Notes: generated from the sequence alone by a model not told the origin. DNA of 64,000 nucleotides from Rhodophyticola sp. CCM32 (GCF_004751985.1 NZ_CP038492.1:2108001-2172000), one strand, 5' to 3'; counted from the first letter of the stretch, positions 26,443 to 34,642 are shown. Numbers and translations: made by a program.

Positions 26443-26534
26443 TATAACGTTTCGACTTTACATTGAAGCAGTACAACGGCTTTCGCGTTTGAGCCAAGGG
26501 CGAAAGGCGTTTCAACATAAAGTCAAACGATTTA
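26443..26534. repeat. Palindromic intergenic repeat, copy 3 (TAAAGCGTTTCGACTT family)
   Basis: Inverted relative to the copy at 5951-6054. One end reads ATAACGTTTCGACTTTAC and the other, on the opposite strand, CTAAATCGTTTGACTTTA. The centre shares GGCTTTCGCGTTTGAGCC and a GGCGTTTCAACATAAAGTC block. It follows the DinB gene. Confidence 0.8.
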
Positions 26535-26560
26535 GGCCAGCGTTGACACTCACCCACATA

Positions 26561-26594
26561 AGAAAAGCCCCGCCGACAGCGGCGGGGCTTTTCT
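26561..26594. terminator. Intrinsic terminator between DinB and rpoH
   Basis: AGAAAAGCCCCGCCG, a short loop and CGGCGGGGCTTTTCT form a strong symmetric hairpin. With T tracts on both strands it can end both convergent transcripts. Confidence 0.85.
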
Positions 26595-26666
26595 ATCATA
26601 TTTCGGATGTGCCGGAGGTATCGGCGTCCAGATCAGGCCGCGAAAGACTGTCCTCTGGCCCCTTGC

Positions 26667-27560
26667 TCAGGCGGGCAGCAGCCCGTCTTCGCGCGCCAGG
26701 TCGCGCATGCGGTTCTGCAATTTCTCGAACGCGCGCACCTCGATCTGGCGAATCCGTTCGCGGCTGACATTATAGACGCCTGAAAGATCCTCCAGCGTGA
26801 CCGGCTGATCCTGCAGGCGGCGTTGGGTCAGAATATCCCGCTCCCGCTCATTGAGAACCTCCATCGCCTGTTTCATCAGCGCCATGCGATGCTGAAACTC
26901 GTTTTTCTCGGCATAGTCTCCGGCCTGATCGGCGTCATCATCCTCCAGCCAGTCCTGCCATTGGGTGGCGCCTTCGCCATCGCTGCCGACAACCGCGTTC
27001 AAAGACGCATCGCCGCCCGACAGCCGCCGGTTCATCGACACAACCTCGGTTTCGGTCACCCCCAGATCATTGGCGATGCGGGCCACGTTTTCGGGGCGCA
27101 GATCGCCTTCTTCCAATGCGCCGATCCGGGCCTTGGCCTTGCGCAGGTTGAAAAACAGTTTCTTCTGCGCCGAGGTGGTGCCCAGTTTCACCATCGACCA
27201 GGACCGCAAGACATATTCCTGAATCGAGGCGCGGATCCACCACATGGCATAGGTTGCCAGACGGAAGCCTTTTTCCGGGTCGAATTTCTTGACCGCCTGC
27301 ATCAGGCCCACATTGGCCTCGCTGATCACCTCGGCCTGGGGCAGCCCGTAGCCGCGATAGCCCATGGCGATCTTGGCCGCCAGACGCAGATGGCTGGTCA
27401 CCATCTGATGGGCGGCATCGGTGTCTTCATGATCGACCCAGCGCTTGGCAAGCATATATTCCTGTTCAGGTTCCAGCATCGGGAATTTGCGGATTTCCTG
27501 AAGGTAACGGTTCAGGCCCTGTTCCGGTGACGGTGCGGGCAGATTTGCATATGTACTCAT
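26667..27560 (-). CDS. rpoH: RNA polymerase sigma-32 factor
   Basis: A 297-residue sigma-70 family factor of the heat-shock group. Region 2 has A-M-W-W-I-R-A-S-I-Q-E-Y-V-L-R-S-W-S-M-V-K. The RpoH box Q-R-R-L-Q-D-Q-P-V-T-L-E-D-L-S lies near residue 245, and region 4.2 has Y-N-V-S-R-E-R-I-R-Q-I-E-V-R-A-F-E-K-L. It directs transcription of chaperone and protease genes; Rhodobacterales often hold two rpoH paralogues, and I cannot say which this is. The upstream stretch to 27741 is AT-rich and includes a CTTGAC promoter-like element near 27648, consistent with its own regulated promoter. Confidence 0.95.
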   Translation of the reverse strand: MSTYANLPAPSPEQGLNRYLQEIRKFPMLEPEQEYMLAKRWVDHEDTDAAHQMVTSHLRLAAKIAMGYRGYGLPQAEVISEANVGLMQAVKKFDPEKGFRLATYAMWWIRASIQEYVLRSWSMVKLGTTSAQKKLFFNLRKAKARIGALEEGDLRPENVARIANDLGVTETEVVSMNRRLSGGDASLNAVVGSDGEGATQWQDWLEDDDADQAGDYAEKNEFQHRMALMKQAMEVLNERERDILTQRRLQDQPVTLEDLSGVYNVSRERIRQIEVRAFEKLQNRMRDLAREDGLLPA

Positions 27561-27741
27561 GATAGCTGACCCTCTCTGTTTGGTTTGCTTGATAATGTAA
27601 AATATATTAACTTTAGATGAACGTGGGTATTCGAAGGCGAGACGTCAAGATGTGGCATCCGCGTTGTTGTGATAAAATTAACCCCCGACTGCGCGCACGG
27701 CAATCCGTGTTACAGGATAATAACGTGCAATTGTGCACAGG

Positions 27742-28770
27742 TTACAGGGCCGCTTCGCGCAGGTTTTCAAGCAAACCCGTCATATCGGCAGGAACAGGCA
27801 CCTGAAATCGCATCACATCCCCCCTCACCGGGTGCGTGAACCCCAGGCTGGCGGCATGCAGCGCCTGTCGCGGAAAACTGTTCAGCGCCCGGGCCAGATC
27901 CTCACCCGCGGTTTTTGCCCCGATCCGGCGCCGCCCGCCATAGGTCTGATCGCCGATCAGCCCGTGCCCCGCATGGGCCATATGCACGCGAATCTGATGG
28001 GTGCGCCCGGTTTCCAGACGGCATTCCACCAGCGCGGCGATGCCAAACCCTTCCCTCACCCTTGCCCGCGTCACCGCATGACGCCCGCCCTGGAACAGCA
28101 CCGCCTGTCTTTGCCGGTCGGTTTTATGCCGGGCCAACTGGGTGGAGATTTTCAGCACGCCACCGGGTTCGAAACGGATGCCTCTGGTCCCGCGCAGGCG
28201 CGGATCGGCGGCATCAGGCACCCCGTGGCACAGCGCCTGATACAGCCGTTCAACCGAGTGATCGGCAAACTGGTCCGCCAGCCCGTGATGCGCCCGGTCA
28301 GATTTCGCAACCACCAGCAGCCCGCTGGTATCCTTGTCGATCCGGTGCACAACGCCCGGGCGCCTTTCGCCCCCCACGCCTGACAGATTGCCGCCAAAAT
28401 GATGCAGCAGCGCGTTGACCAGAGTGCCCGATGGCGTGCCCGGCGCCGGATGCACCACCATCCCCACCGGTTTGTTGATCACGATCAGATCCGCATCCTC
28501 ATATCTGATATCAAGCGGAATATCCTCTGGCCGGATACGGGCCTCGGCCGGGGCCTCCACGGTGATCTCCACCCTGTCCCCCTCCTCCACCCGGGCCTTG
28601 CCATCGGTCACGGTGTCGCCATTGACCCGGATCGCGCCCGCGGCAATCAACCGGGCCAGACGCGACCGGCTAAGCGCGGCGGCCTCTGGCACATCGCGGG
28701 CCAGTGCCTTATCAAGACGCGGGGCCGGGTCCGGGCCGATCAGGACCGTGATGATCTGGGTGGGCGCCAT
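27742..28770 (-). CDS. RluA-family 23S rRNA pseudouridine synthase (RluD-like)
   Basis: A 342-residue enzyme with an N-terminal S4 domain (residues about 18-70) and a pseudouridine synthase domain. The catalytic aspartate is D145 in H-R-I-D-K-D-T-S-G-L-L, and G-R-T-H-Q-I-R-V-H lies further on. The N-terminal S4 domain fits RluC/RluD, which modify 23S rRNA; RluD is the better guess by architecture. The ATG at 28770 begins the conserved part; the longer upstream frame overlaps the divergent gene and is not coding. Its start overlaps the divergent DUF6476 start by 2 bases. Confidence 0.9.
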   Translation of the reverse strand: MAPTQIITVLIGPDPAPRLDKALARDVPEAAALSRSRLARLIAAGAIRVNGDTVTDGKARVEEGDRVEITVEAPAEARIRPEDIPLDIRYEDADLIVINKPVGMVVHPAPGTPSGTLVNALLHHFGGNLSGVGGERRPGVVHRIDKDTSGLLVVAKSDRAHHGLADQFADHSVERLYQALCHGVPDAADPRLRGTRGIRFEPGGVLKISTQLARHKTDRQRQAVLFQGGRHAVTRARVREGFGIAALVECRLETGRTHQIRVHMAHAGHGLIGDQTYGGRRRIGAKTAGEDLARALNSFPRQALHAASLGFTHPVRGDVMRFQVPVPADMTGLLENLREAAL

Positions 28771-29086
28771 GATGGACACTCCGCAGGAAGATAATGCCCC
28801 GCTGCCGGGCCATCTGCGCCTGTTGCGCAATCTGGTGACCGTGCTGACGGTGGTGATGATTTTCGGGGTCATAGCGATCACCGGGCTGCTTGTCATCCGC
28901 CTGTCTGCCCCGCCTGCGCCGGTTCTGGTCTTCCCCGAAGCATTTGCCCTGCCGGCAGGGGTCGCCATGACGGGGTACAGCCAACTGGGCGGGCAGGCCG
29001 TGATTGTCGGCGATGACGGGGTGATCCGCGTCTTTGACATGGAAAGCGGCGAGGTGACCCGCGAGATCGATCTGACCGATGAGTGA
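28769..29086 (+). CDS. DUF6476-type small membrane protein
   Basis: A 105-residue protein with a short cytoplasmic N-terminus, one membrane helix (about residues 24-46, V-T-V-L-T-V-V-M-I-F-G-V) and an outer part ending in V-F-D-M-E-S-G-E-V-T-R-E-I-D. It matches a small Rhodobacterales family often placed divergently from the RluA-type gene beside rpoH. Function unknown. Start codons at 28769 and 28772 are adjacent; the first overlaps the divergent rluD-like start. Confidence 0.8.
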   Translation: MMDTPQEDNAPLPGHLRLLRNLVTVLTVVMIFGVIAITGLLVIRLSAPPAPVLVFPEAFALPAGVAMTGYSQLGGQAVIVGDDGVIRVFDMESGEVTREIDLTDE

Positions 29087-29141
29087 CATCCTTTGGCGAT
29101 GCCCCTGTCAGGCCCGGCAAGTCAGGATATCGGTTAAGGAA

Positions 29142-29218
29142 TGGTACCAGCGCCCCGGCTCGAACGGGGGACCTCCTGATCCACAATCAGGCGCTCTAAC
29201 CTACTGAGCTACGCCGGC
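29142..29218 (-). tRNA. tRNA-His (anticodon GTG)
   Basis: A 77-base cloverleaf reads on the minus strand from G1 at 29218. The acceptor is GCCGGCG paired with CGCTGGT (two G-U pairs). The anticodon arm is CCTGA-TTGTGGA-TCAGG, giving anticodon GTG, and the T loop is TTCGAGC. The discriminator is A73 and CCA is encoded. The base before G1 is T, so no G-1 is encoded, a trait known for alphaproteobacterial tRNA-His. Confidence 0.97.
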
Positions 29219-29302
29219 ACGACAGTCTTGTCTCTTCCAAGTCTCTTTTCCGAGAACTTGCAGGGGATATAGCAACCATCATTGAGCGGATGCAACGCAG
29301 AA

Positions 29303-29332
29303 AAAACCGCGACAACTTGGTCGCGGCTTTTC
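29303..29332. terminator. Hairpin with flanking A and T tracts
   Basis: AAAACCGCGAC, a 6-base loop and GTCGCGGCTTTT. It may terminate transcription at the edge of the polysaccharide island. The remaining bases to 29549 show no gene. Confidence 0.5.
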
Positions 29333-29561
29333 CATGTGACGAAGAACTGCCCCATGGGACGCAGGGAAACGGGGCTCCAGACGCATCATCCGCACATCAC
29401 CCGATCAGAAACGATCAAACATGTCGCAGTGCGTGTCTCAAACGATGGGTTATCCGGAGCCTCCAGAAATCAATAGATCTTGATCCACGCAGGTCTTGAG
29501 AAGCGTCTTGTGACCTGCAGCTATCTGTGGTTGATGCAAACAATACCCAGTGAGGCACCAG

Positions 29562-30773
29562 ATGCAGGCAGCTCGCCAAGTCCGCTCTTTTTATACACTA
29601 AAACTCATACTTGCAGCCGCTCTAGCAAGCACACTTATACTGCCGCCTAAACTGCTGGTTGCGTTCATAGCAGTGGCCGGGCTGCCTGCTTTATATCTGG
29701 GTTGGCTGGAATTTCGAAACAACGGTTATGACCGCATTGTGCTGGTTGTGGCCGGTATGTTTGTCGCCGGAGCAGTCTTTTGTCTTATGGGTACGTTTCC
29801 CATTCAGCAAAAGTCAGACATACAATTTGAGTTCCTCAAGTTTGCGGTCTACGCAACAGCTTTTATGATAGGGTTTGTTGCTCTACGCGAAAAGGAAAGC
29901 TGTTCCGCCTTTACAATCGTTGTCTATTGCACCGCGATTACTTTTTTTGTGTTCGCAGCGCTCGCATCTGGGCCTGTTTTCCGCATTTCGCAGGCTTGGA
30001 TGTTCTACTCGCCCGATCAAAACAACACCGCCTCGATCCTTATTCCATTATTGCCGGCCGTTCTGGCATTACGTCTCGGTAGCCTGCGTGCGATACTATT
30101 GGTCTTGGGCTTCTTGTTTTGCTCGATGATTGAAAGCAGGGTCGGAGTTCTCGTGCTCTGCTGTATCATCATCATCAACATTTTCCTGGATTGGCGCTAT
30201 GGCATTCCAGTTCTTCTTTGTGTGGTACTGATCTGGATGGGCCTGTCCTGGTCCGACACAACGCCACAGGATACTTTAATTCGTCAAATCAAAAACCTAG
30301 CAGGGATGGTGACTGATGGAACCTTTGAACTTGATCGAAACCTCCCGCGACAGGATTTGCTCCAAATTGGAACCTGGTCCGATCGAAGACGCCTCGAGAT
30401 ATTAGCGCAAGCCTTAACTGCTGCCAGGCAGACTTTCCCCAACCTGATAGGCATGGGGGACGCCGCCGCCGTCGTCGCGATCAACACTCCGCCAATTCTG
30501 GACGGTACGGATTTCCAGCACGCACATAATTTCCTTTTGCAGGGATATCTCGCCTACGGTTCTCTGGCCACCTTTTGCCTGTTTCTGGCCTTTGTGACAC
30601 TTCTTGTGGTCTCGGTTAAAAGGAAAAACTGGGTATTGGCCGGAACCCTTGTTATCATTGGCGGCTTTGGGATGATTGAAGCGCTGATTTCAGATGTGAG
30701 GGTGTTGACGGTCTTGCTCTTATTCGTCGGCGGGCAGTTTCGCGCGACAGTCCTAGAAGATAGACGCGCATGA
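29562..30773 (+). CDS. O-antigen ligase/polymerase-like membrane protein
   Basis: A roughly 403-residue polytopic membrane protein with about eleven hydrophobic segments and one large external loop (about residues 225-320). This is the layout of Wzy polymerases and WaaL-type ligases. The loop ends with Q-H-A-H-N-F-L-L-Q-G, resembling the histidine motif of Wzy_C proteins. It should join or polymerise surface glycan repeats. A GTG at 29550 is an alternative start. It overlaps the glycosyltransferase gene by 4 bases. GC content and codons (TTA, ATA, AGA) are unlike the neighbouring chromosome, which suggests transfer. Confidence 0.78.
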   Translation: MQAARQVRSFYTLKLILAAALASTLILPPKLLVAFIAVAGLPALYLGWLEFRNNGYDRIVLVVAGMFVAGAVFCLMGTFPIQQKSDIQFEFLKFAVYATAFMIGFVALREKESCSAFTIVVYCTAITFFVFAALASGPVFRISQAWMFYSPDQNNTASILIPLLPAVLALRLGSLRAILLVLGFLFCSMIESRVGVLVLCCIIIINIFLDWRYGIPVLLCVVLIWMGLSWSDTTPQDTLIRQIKNLAGMVTDGTFELDRNLPRQDLLQIGTWSDRRRLEILAQALTAARQTFPNLIGMGDAAAVVAINTPPILDGTDFQHAHNFLLQGYLAYGSLATFCLFLAFVTLLVVSVKRKNWVLAGTLVIIGGFGMIEALISDVRVLTVLLLFVGGQFRATVLEDRRA

Positions 30774-31843
30774 ACGTATTGCTGATTAGATCAGACGTTC
30801 AGCTTGCGGGACCCGCCAAGCTTATGCATGCGTATGCCCGAGCGCTTCGGATGGCTGGTCATTCCGTTTGTATTGCAAGCGGCGGTGGTGAGTATGCCGA
30901 ACAACTGGTCGCAGACGGCTTTGAGCACCACAAAATACATGGCCTTGCTATCCCGGATCGCAGCCTGCGCGGCACGCCCGGTTGCATTCGAAATATAGCC
31001 ATGCTGATGCGCAGTAAAAAAGTGGCGGTGGTCAACTCCTTTAATTTCCACGCAGGCTTCTACGCAGCATTGGCCGATATTCCACAGCGCCGCATCCACG
31101 TTAACACGGTCCTGGGGACCGGTAGAGAGTGGACGAACCGGATTTTTCCGGGAAAGGTGATTGCCGTTTCAAAAGATGTCCGAAGACGTCTCATTGAAGC
31201 AAAGGTCCCGGAGAAAAAGATATCTGTTGTTTACAACGCGACCCTTGACGATGAATTCTTTGCGCCGGTGCCGGAGATGTCGCAAAATGATGGCAGCCCT
31301 GGTAAGCCTGTCAACTTGATAGGTATCGCGATGTTCACCGGCAACAAAGGCCATGAATTCATCATTCCATTGCTTGGGAAGCTTGTGAACGAACATAGCC
31401 TGGACGCGACACTCACGCTTGTGGGGGACGGTGAATCTCGCGCGTATTGCGAAAAAATGGCCCGCGACCTGGATTTAAGCGATCGTATCCTGTTCACCGG
31501 CGCTTTGACGAACGTTATAGACCCGCTCGACGCCGCCGACATCATGGTTCATCTGCCTCGTTTTGAAACATTTGGAATCGTACTGGCCGAAGCAATGGCC
31601 CGGGGACTTCCGGTCATATCAACACGAGTGGGCGGTATACCAGAGGTCGTCGTGGAGAACGAAACGGCTGTGCTTGTAGACGACCGGGAGCATACCGAGG
31701 AAATCTTGGATGCCCTTGCCCAATTGATCAGTGATCCGACGCATCGACACCGTCTTGGGTCTAACGCTCAAAAGGAAGCAAGAAGACGTTTCCACATCGA
31801 CCAGTTGCAGCAAGATATTCTGGCCACCTATGCTGATGGCTAG
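30770..31843 (+). CDS. GT4-type glycosyltransferase
   Basis: A 357-residue GT-B fold glycosyltransferase. The N-terminal domain begins M-N-V-L-L-I-R-S-D-V-Q-L-A-G-P-A. The C-terminal domain has the nucleotide-sugar motif E-T-F-G-I-V-L-A-E-A-M-A-R-G-L-P-V near residues 263-279, with V-G-G-I-P-E-V after it. It would add a sugar to a surface polysaccharide made with the adjacent ligase-like protein. The start overlaps the upstream gene (ATGA). The TAG stop is also the TA at which a 100-base palindromic element begins. Confidence 0.9.
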   Translation: MNVLLIRSDVQLAGPAKLMHAYARALRMAGHSVCIASGGGEYAEQLVADGFEHHKIHGLAIPDRSLRGTPGCIRNIAMLMRSKKVAVVNSFNFHAGFYAALADIPQRRIHVNTVLGTGREWTNRIFPGKVIAVSKDVRRRLIEAKVPEKKISVVYNATLDDEFFAPVPEMSQNDGSPGKPVNLIGIAMFTGNKGHEFIIPLLGKLVNEHSLDATLTLVGDGESRAYCEKMARDLDLSDRILFTGALTNVIDPLDAADIMVHLPRFETFGIVLAEAMARGLPVISTRVGGIPEVVVENETAVLVDDREHTEEILDALAQLISDPTHRHRLGSNAQKEARRRFHIDQLQQDILATYADG

Positions 31844-31942
31844 AGTACCCTGCCTTAAACCTGAGACATCGCGCATCACAAATACCCTGGGAACGCGAAG
31901 CGTGGCAGGGTATTTGTGATTCAAGTTTAAGGCAGGGTGCTT
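31843..31942 (-). mobile_element. 100-base TA-flanked palindromic element, copy A
   Basis: Exactly 100 bases between TA (31841-31842) and TA (31943-31944). On the minus strand it begins AAGCACCCTGCCTTAAAC and closes with GTTTAAGGCAGGGTACTC, forming an outer stem of about 18 base pairs and an inner stem of 15 (ATCACAAATACCCTG with its complement). Copy B at 63096-63195 is the same length and about 93-95 percent identical by eye. Its ends carry short inverted repeats, and removal with one TA leaves CTAG, the target favoured by IS630-type transposases. It carries no gene of its own. Confidence 0.85.
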
Positions 31943-31947
31943 TAGGG

Positions 31948-32616
31948 TCAGCCCCCCTCTTCCCCCGGATACACCGTCAGCGCCTCCCCCCCTTTCGGGG
32001 TCAGCCTGTATATGCCGGTCTCCACCCGTTCAAACCAGCCATAGTGATCGTCCCGCATCAGGGTCGTGGCGCGCTCCACCCCTGTTGCTGCCTTGACCGC
32101 CGCGCCTTTGCAGGGGCCGTGGGCGGCGAGATGCCGGGCACAGCGCAGGGCATCCTGCCGGTAGGCGGTGACAATCCCGCCACGGGTGCCGCCAGCATTC
32201 GGGTCCCCGACGCGGCGGGCAAATTCCCTGAGCAGCCGGGCTTTGCGCGGTTTCGAGTGGCGCGGCGCATAGGGGCCCGGGTCGCAATGGGCCTCGACAA
32301 ACCCGTCTTTCAGCCGCACGGTCAGCAGGCCCAGACCCAGACGCCGGGCCAGTTTCACATTCTCGGTCAGGGATTTTTGAAACATCCGCCCGCTGCCGCG
32401 CGGGACCGCCAGATAGACCAGATCACTGACGCCCAGCCGGGCAACCCCCTGATGGAACAACGCCAGCGAGAACCGGGTTTTCAGTTCCACGATCACCGGC
32501 TCCTCCGCGCCGCGCTGCGCCACCACATCGGCACCCGCAATCTCGGCCTTCACCTCATAGCCCTGCGCTTCCAGAAACGCCTTCACCGGCGGATACAAAT
32601 CTGTTTCTTTTACCAT
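31948..32616 (-). CDS. DUF2161-type PD-(D/E)XK phosphodiesterase-like protein
   Basis: A 222-residue protein. The N-terminal half has a nuclease-like core, K-A-F-L-E-A-Q-G-Y-E-V-K-A-E followed by G-A-D-V-V-A and E-E-P-V-I-V-E-L-K-T, the D...E-x-K pattern of restriction-type nucleases. The C-terminal half resembles a winged helix (Y-G-W-F-E-R-V-E-T-G-I-Y-R-L-T). This is the DUF2161 layout; the biological role is not established. It is enclosed by two palindromic elements, one 5 bases beyond its stop and another 12 bases before its start, so its native promoter is displaced. Confidence 0.82.
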   Translation of the reverse strand: MVKETDLYPPVKAFLEAQGYEVKAEIAGADVVAQRGAEEPVIVELKTRFSLALFHQGVARLGVSDLVYLAVPRGSGRMFQKSLTENVKLARRLGLGLLTVRLKDGFVEAHCDPGPYAPRHSKPRKARLLREFARRVGDPNAGGTRGGIVTAYRQDALRCARHLAAHGPCKGAAVKAATGVERATTLMRDDHYGWFERVETGIYRLTPKGGEALTVYPGEEGG

Positions 32617-32628
32617 GGGGTCAGATTA

Positions 32629-32891
32629 GGGTCAGGCCCCCTTAAATCCATACCGTCAGCGCCGATTTCACGAAATATCAGTGGTTTGCGGCGCGCCGGC
32701 CATAGGTGTTCTACGGTCAAGCGGCGCACGCCGCTGAGATGATGTGAAATCGGTGCCCTTCGGGTTTGGCGGATGTCCCGCGTGAGCATCGTTGCAGGCC
32801 TTTGAAATAGAACCACTATTCCGGCAGCCCTGCGCCTCGTCACGCGAAAAATCTGCCAAACTGACGGCATGGATTTAAGGGGGCCTGACCC
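32629..32891. mobile_element. 263-base non-coding element with 31-base terminal inverted repeats, TA-flanked
   Basis: The left end GGGTCAGGCCCCCTTAAATC continues to 32659 and pairs with the right end (32861-32891) over 31 bases with one mismatch. TA lies directly outside both ends (32627-32628 and 32892-32893). The interior contains a second inverted arrangement (GATTTCAC with GTGAAATC) and no plausible gene. This is the form of a MITE mobilised by a transposase that duplicates TA. It separates the DUF2161 gene from rpmB. Confidence 0.82.
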
Positions 32892-33042
32892 TAGCCGCGC
32901 AAGCACGGCCTGTCAGGCTGCAAAACCCGCGATTCCACGCTTGACACCCCGCCAGCCTCCTTTTATCCACCGCACAGATTTTCGGGGCGCTGACACGTCG
33001 GTCACGCGCCCCCTTCCGTTTCTAAAATCCGAGGGTAGCCCC

Positions 33043-33330
33043 ATGTCTCGCGTCTGCGAACTGACCGGCAAAGGTCCGATGACTGGCAACAATGTCAGCC
33101 ATGCTAAAAACAGAACCAAGCGCCGCTTCCTGCCGAATCTGAGCGAGGTCACACTTGGCTCCGACACGCTGGATCGACGCTTCAAGCTGCGCATTTCAAA
33201 CGCGGCCCTGCGCACGGTTGATCACCGCGGCGGGCTGGATGCATTTCTGGCGAAAGCCAAGGATGACGAATTGTCACCCAAAGCGCTGAAAATCAAAAAA
33301 GATATCGCCAAGGCCCAGGCCGAAGCCTGA
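33043..33330 (+). CDS. rpmB: 50S ribosomal protein L28
   Basis: A 95-residue ribosomal protein beginning [21 protein letters not shown], followed by the basic [11 protein letters not shown] block. Both are L28 hallmarks. The ATG at 33043 is fixed by these. The longer frame upstream reads through the mobile element's edge. A terminator follows at 33353-33391. Confidence 0.96.
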   Translation: MSRVCELTGKGPMTGNNVSHAKNRTKRRFLPNLSEVTLGSDTLDRRFKLRISNAALRTVDHRGGLDAFLAKAKDDELSPKALKIKKDIAKAQAEA

Positions 33331-33352
33331 CCCCTATACAGATGTCCAGAAC

Positions 33353-33391
33353 ATGACCCCGCATCCTGACCGCTGCGGGGTCATTATCATT
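33353..33391 (+). terminator. Intrinsic terminator of rpmB
   Basis: ATGACCCCGC, a 12-base loop and GCGGGGTCAT, followed by TATCATTTT. Confidence 0.8.
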
Positions 33392-33435
33392 TTGTCGCTT
33401 TCCAATCCGGCATGCGAGGGCGTAGACCTGTCTGT

Positions 33436-33786
33436 ATGAGCCGGATGATCCGCCCCTTCTGTGCTGTCGGCCTTGCGCTGATTCTGTCGCTGACCAGCGT
33501 CAGCATGGCGCTTGCCCGGGGGAATATGGCCGTGCATGGCACCATGGTCCTGTGTATCGGCAGCGTGCAGGTGACGGTTCCCATCGGCAGCGATGGCGCC
33601 CCGATCCTGCAGGACCATATCTGCCCCGATTGCACTATCGGTCCTCTGGCAACGGGTTCAGATGCACCCCATGCAATACCGATCCTGCTGACCACGCAAG
33701 CGGTGGTCGTCACCCATGTTCAATCAACCCGTCCCGTCCCCGTGCAAGGGGCTCAGGCCCGCGCGCCACCTGCGCATTCCGCCTGA
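33436..33786 (+). CDS. Small exported protein upstream of PCu(A)C (DUF2946-like)
   Basis: A 116-residue protein with an N-terminal signal or membrane segment and the stretch H-I-C-P-D-C near residue 64, preceded by G-T-M-V-L-C-I-G. The paired cysteines and the position 47 bases before a periplasmic copper chaperone fit DUF2946-type proteins, which often accompany copper uptake genes. I cannot exclude another small metal-related family. The ATG at 33436 gives a normal signal sequence. Confidence 0.65.
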   Translation: MSRMIRPFCAVGLALILSLTSVSMALARGNMAVHGTMVLCIGSVQVTVPIGSDGAPILQDHICPDCTIGPLATGSDAPHAIPILLTTQAVVVTHVQSTRPVPVQGAQARAPPAHSA

Positions 33787-33833
33787 TCCCTGACCTGACT
33801 TTTCAAATTATTGCACGAACGGAGGGACATTAC

Positions 33834-34340
33834 ATGTCCATCAAAACGCTGGCGCTTGCCGTCACCACCAGCATCGGTCTGGTTCTGCCCGGGCTGGTTC
33901 AGGCCCATATGATCATCGAGGATGCCTATGCGCGCTCCTCCAGCGCGGTGGCGCAAAGCGGTGCCGCCTTCATGACCATCACCAATCACAGCGATACCGA
34001 TGACCGGGTTGTCGCCGTCACCTCGGATGCGGCCGATCATGTGGAACTGCATACCCATCTGCAGGACAGCAATGGCGTGATGCGGATGATCGAGGTTGAA
34101 GACGGCTTTCCGGTTGCCGCCGGCCAGACAATCGCGCTGATGCGCGGCGGTGATCACATCATGTTCATGGGCCTGACCGATCCTTTCATACAGGGTGAAG
34201 AGCTTGAGGTGACAATCAGCTTTGAACATGCCGAACCGGTCACCCTGATGATCCCGGTTGATCTGGAACGCCAGGATCATGGCGGCATGAATCATGGGGA
34301 AATGGATCACTCCAACATGAATCATGGCAGCGACAGCTAA
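33834..34340 (+). CDS. Periplasmic copper chaperone PCu(A)C
   Basis: A 168-residue exported protein. After a signal peptide (cleaved near V-Q-A-H at residue 23) it shows the copper site of PCu(A)C: histidines in V-E-L-H-T-H, methionines in V-M-R-M, and H-I-M-F-M-G near residue 107. It delivers Cu(I) to cytochrome oxidase assembly. The C-terminus carries an extra His/Met-rich tail (H-G-G-M-N-H-G-E-M-D-H-S-N-M-N-H), a second likely copper-binding site. The upstream exported Cys protein may act in the same pathway. The ribosome site is GGAGGG. Confidence 0.93.
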   Translation: MSIKTLALAVTTSIGLVLPGLVQAHMIIEDAYARSSSAVAQSGAAFMTITNHSDTDDRVVAVTSDAADHVELHTHLQDSNGVMRMIEVEDGFPVAAGQTIALMRGGDHIMFMGLTDPFIQGEELEVTISFEHAEPVTLMIPVDLERQDHGGMNHGEMDHSNMNHGSDS

Positions 34341-34354
34341 GCCTGATGCAGTTT

Positions 34355-34432
34355 CGGTCGCGCGGGCGGTGTCCCTCGCCTTTGGCGACCGAAGGGCGGC
34401 GCGCCTCTTTATTTTAACTCCGAGGACGCGCC
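34355..34432. terminator. Two consecutive hairpins after the copper chaperone gene
   Basis: TTCGGTCGC pairs with GCGACCGAA (34353-34392), and GGCGGCGCGC pairs with GCGCGCCGCC-like sequence ending near 34434, enclosing TTTATTTTAA. They likely end the transcript of the chaperone gene. Confidence 0.5.
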
Positions 34433-34511
34433 GCCACATTTTTGAAGCGTTTCACGAAACCTAAATCGCCTTATAGCTTCGGCCCATAATCCTGAATCAC
34501 CCCACATCACC

Positions 34512-34600
34512 TCCCCGCCCGGCGGCACCGCCGGGCAGCGCCTGAGCCGCCCCCACGGGGCGCGGGCGCTTCTCGCCCATCCCTCGGCTCAGGCGATGCC
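34512..34600. repeat. GC-rich intergenic repeat, copy 2
   Basis: Shares with 8828-8915 the block GCCCGGCGGCACCGCCGGGC, then GCGCC, a GC hairpin, GGGCGCTTCTCGCCC and GGCTCAGGCG. The flanks form a longer stem (GCGCCTGAGCC with GGCTCAGGCG). Confidence 0.7.
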
Positions 34601-34642
34601 CTCTGCGCAATCCATACGCGGTGCAGATCACATGAACGATGC

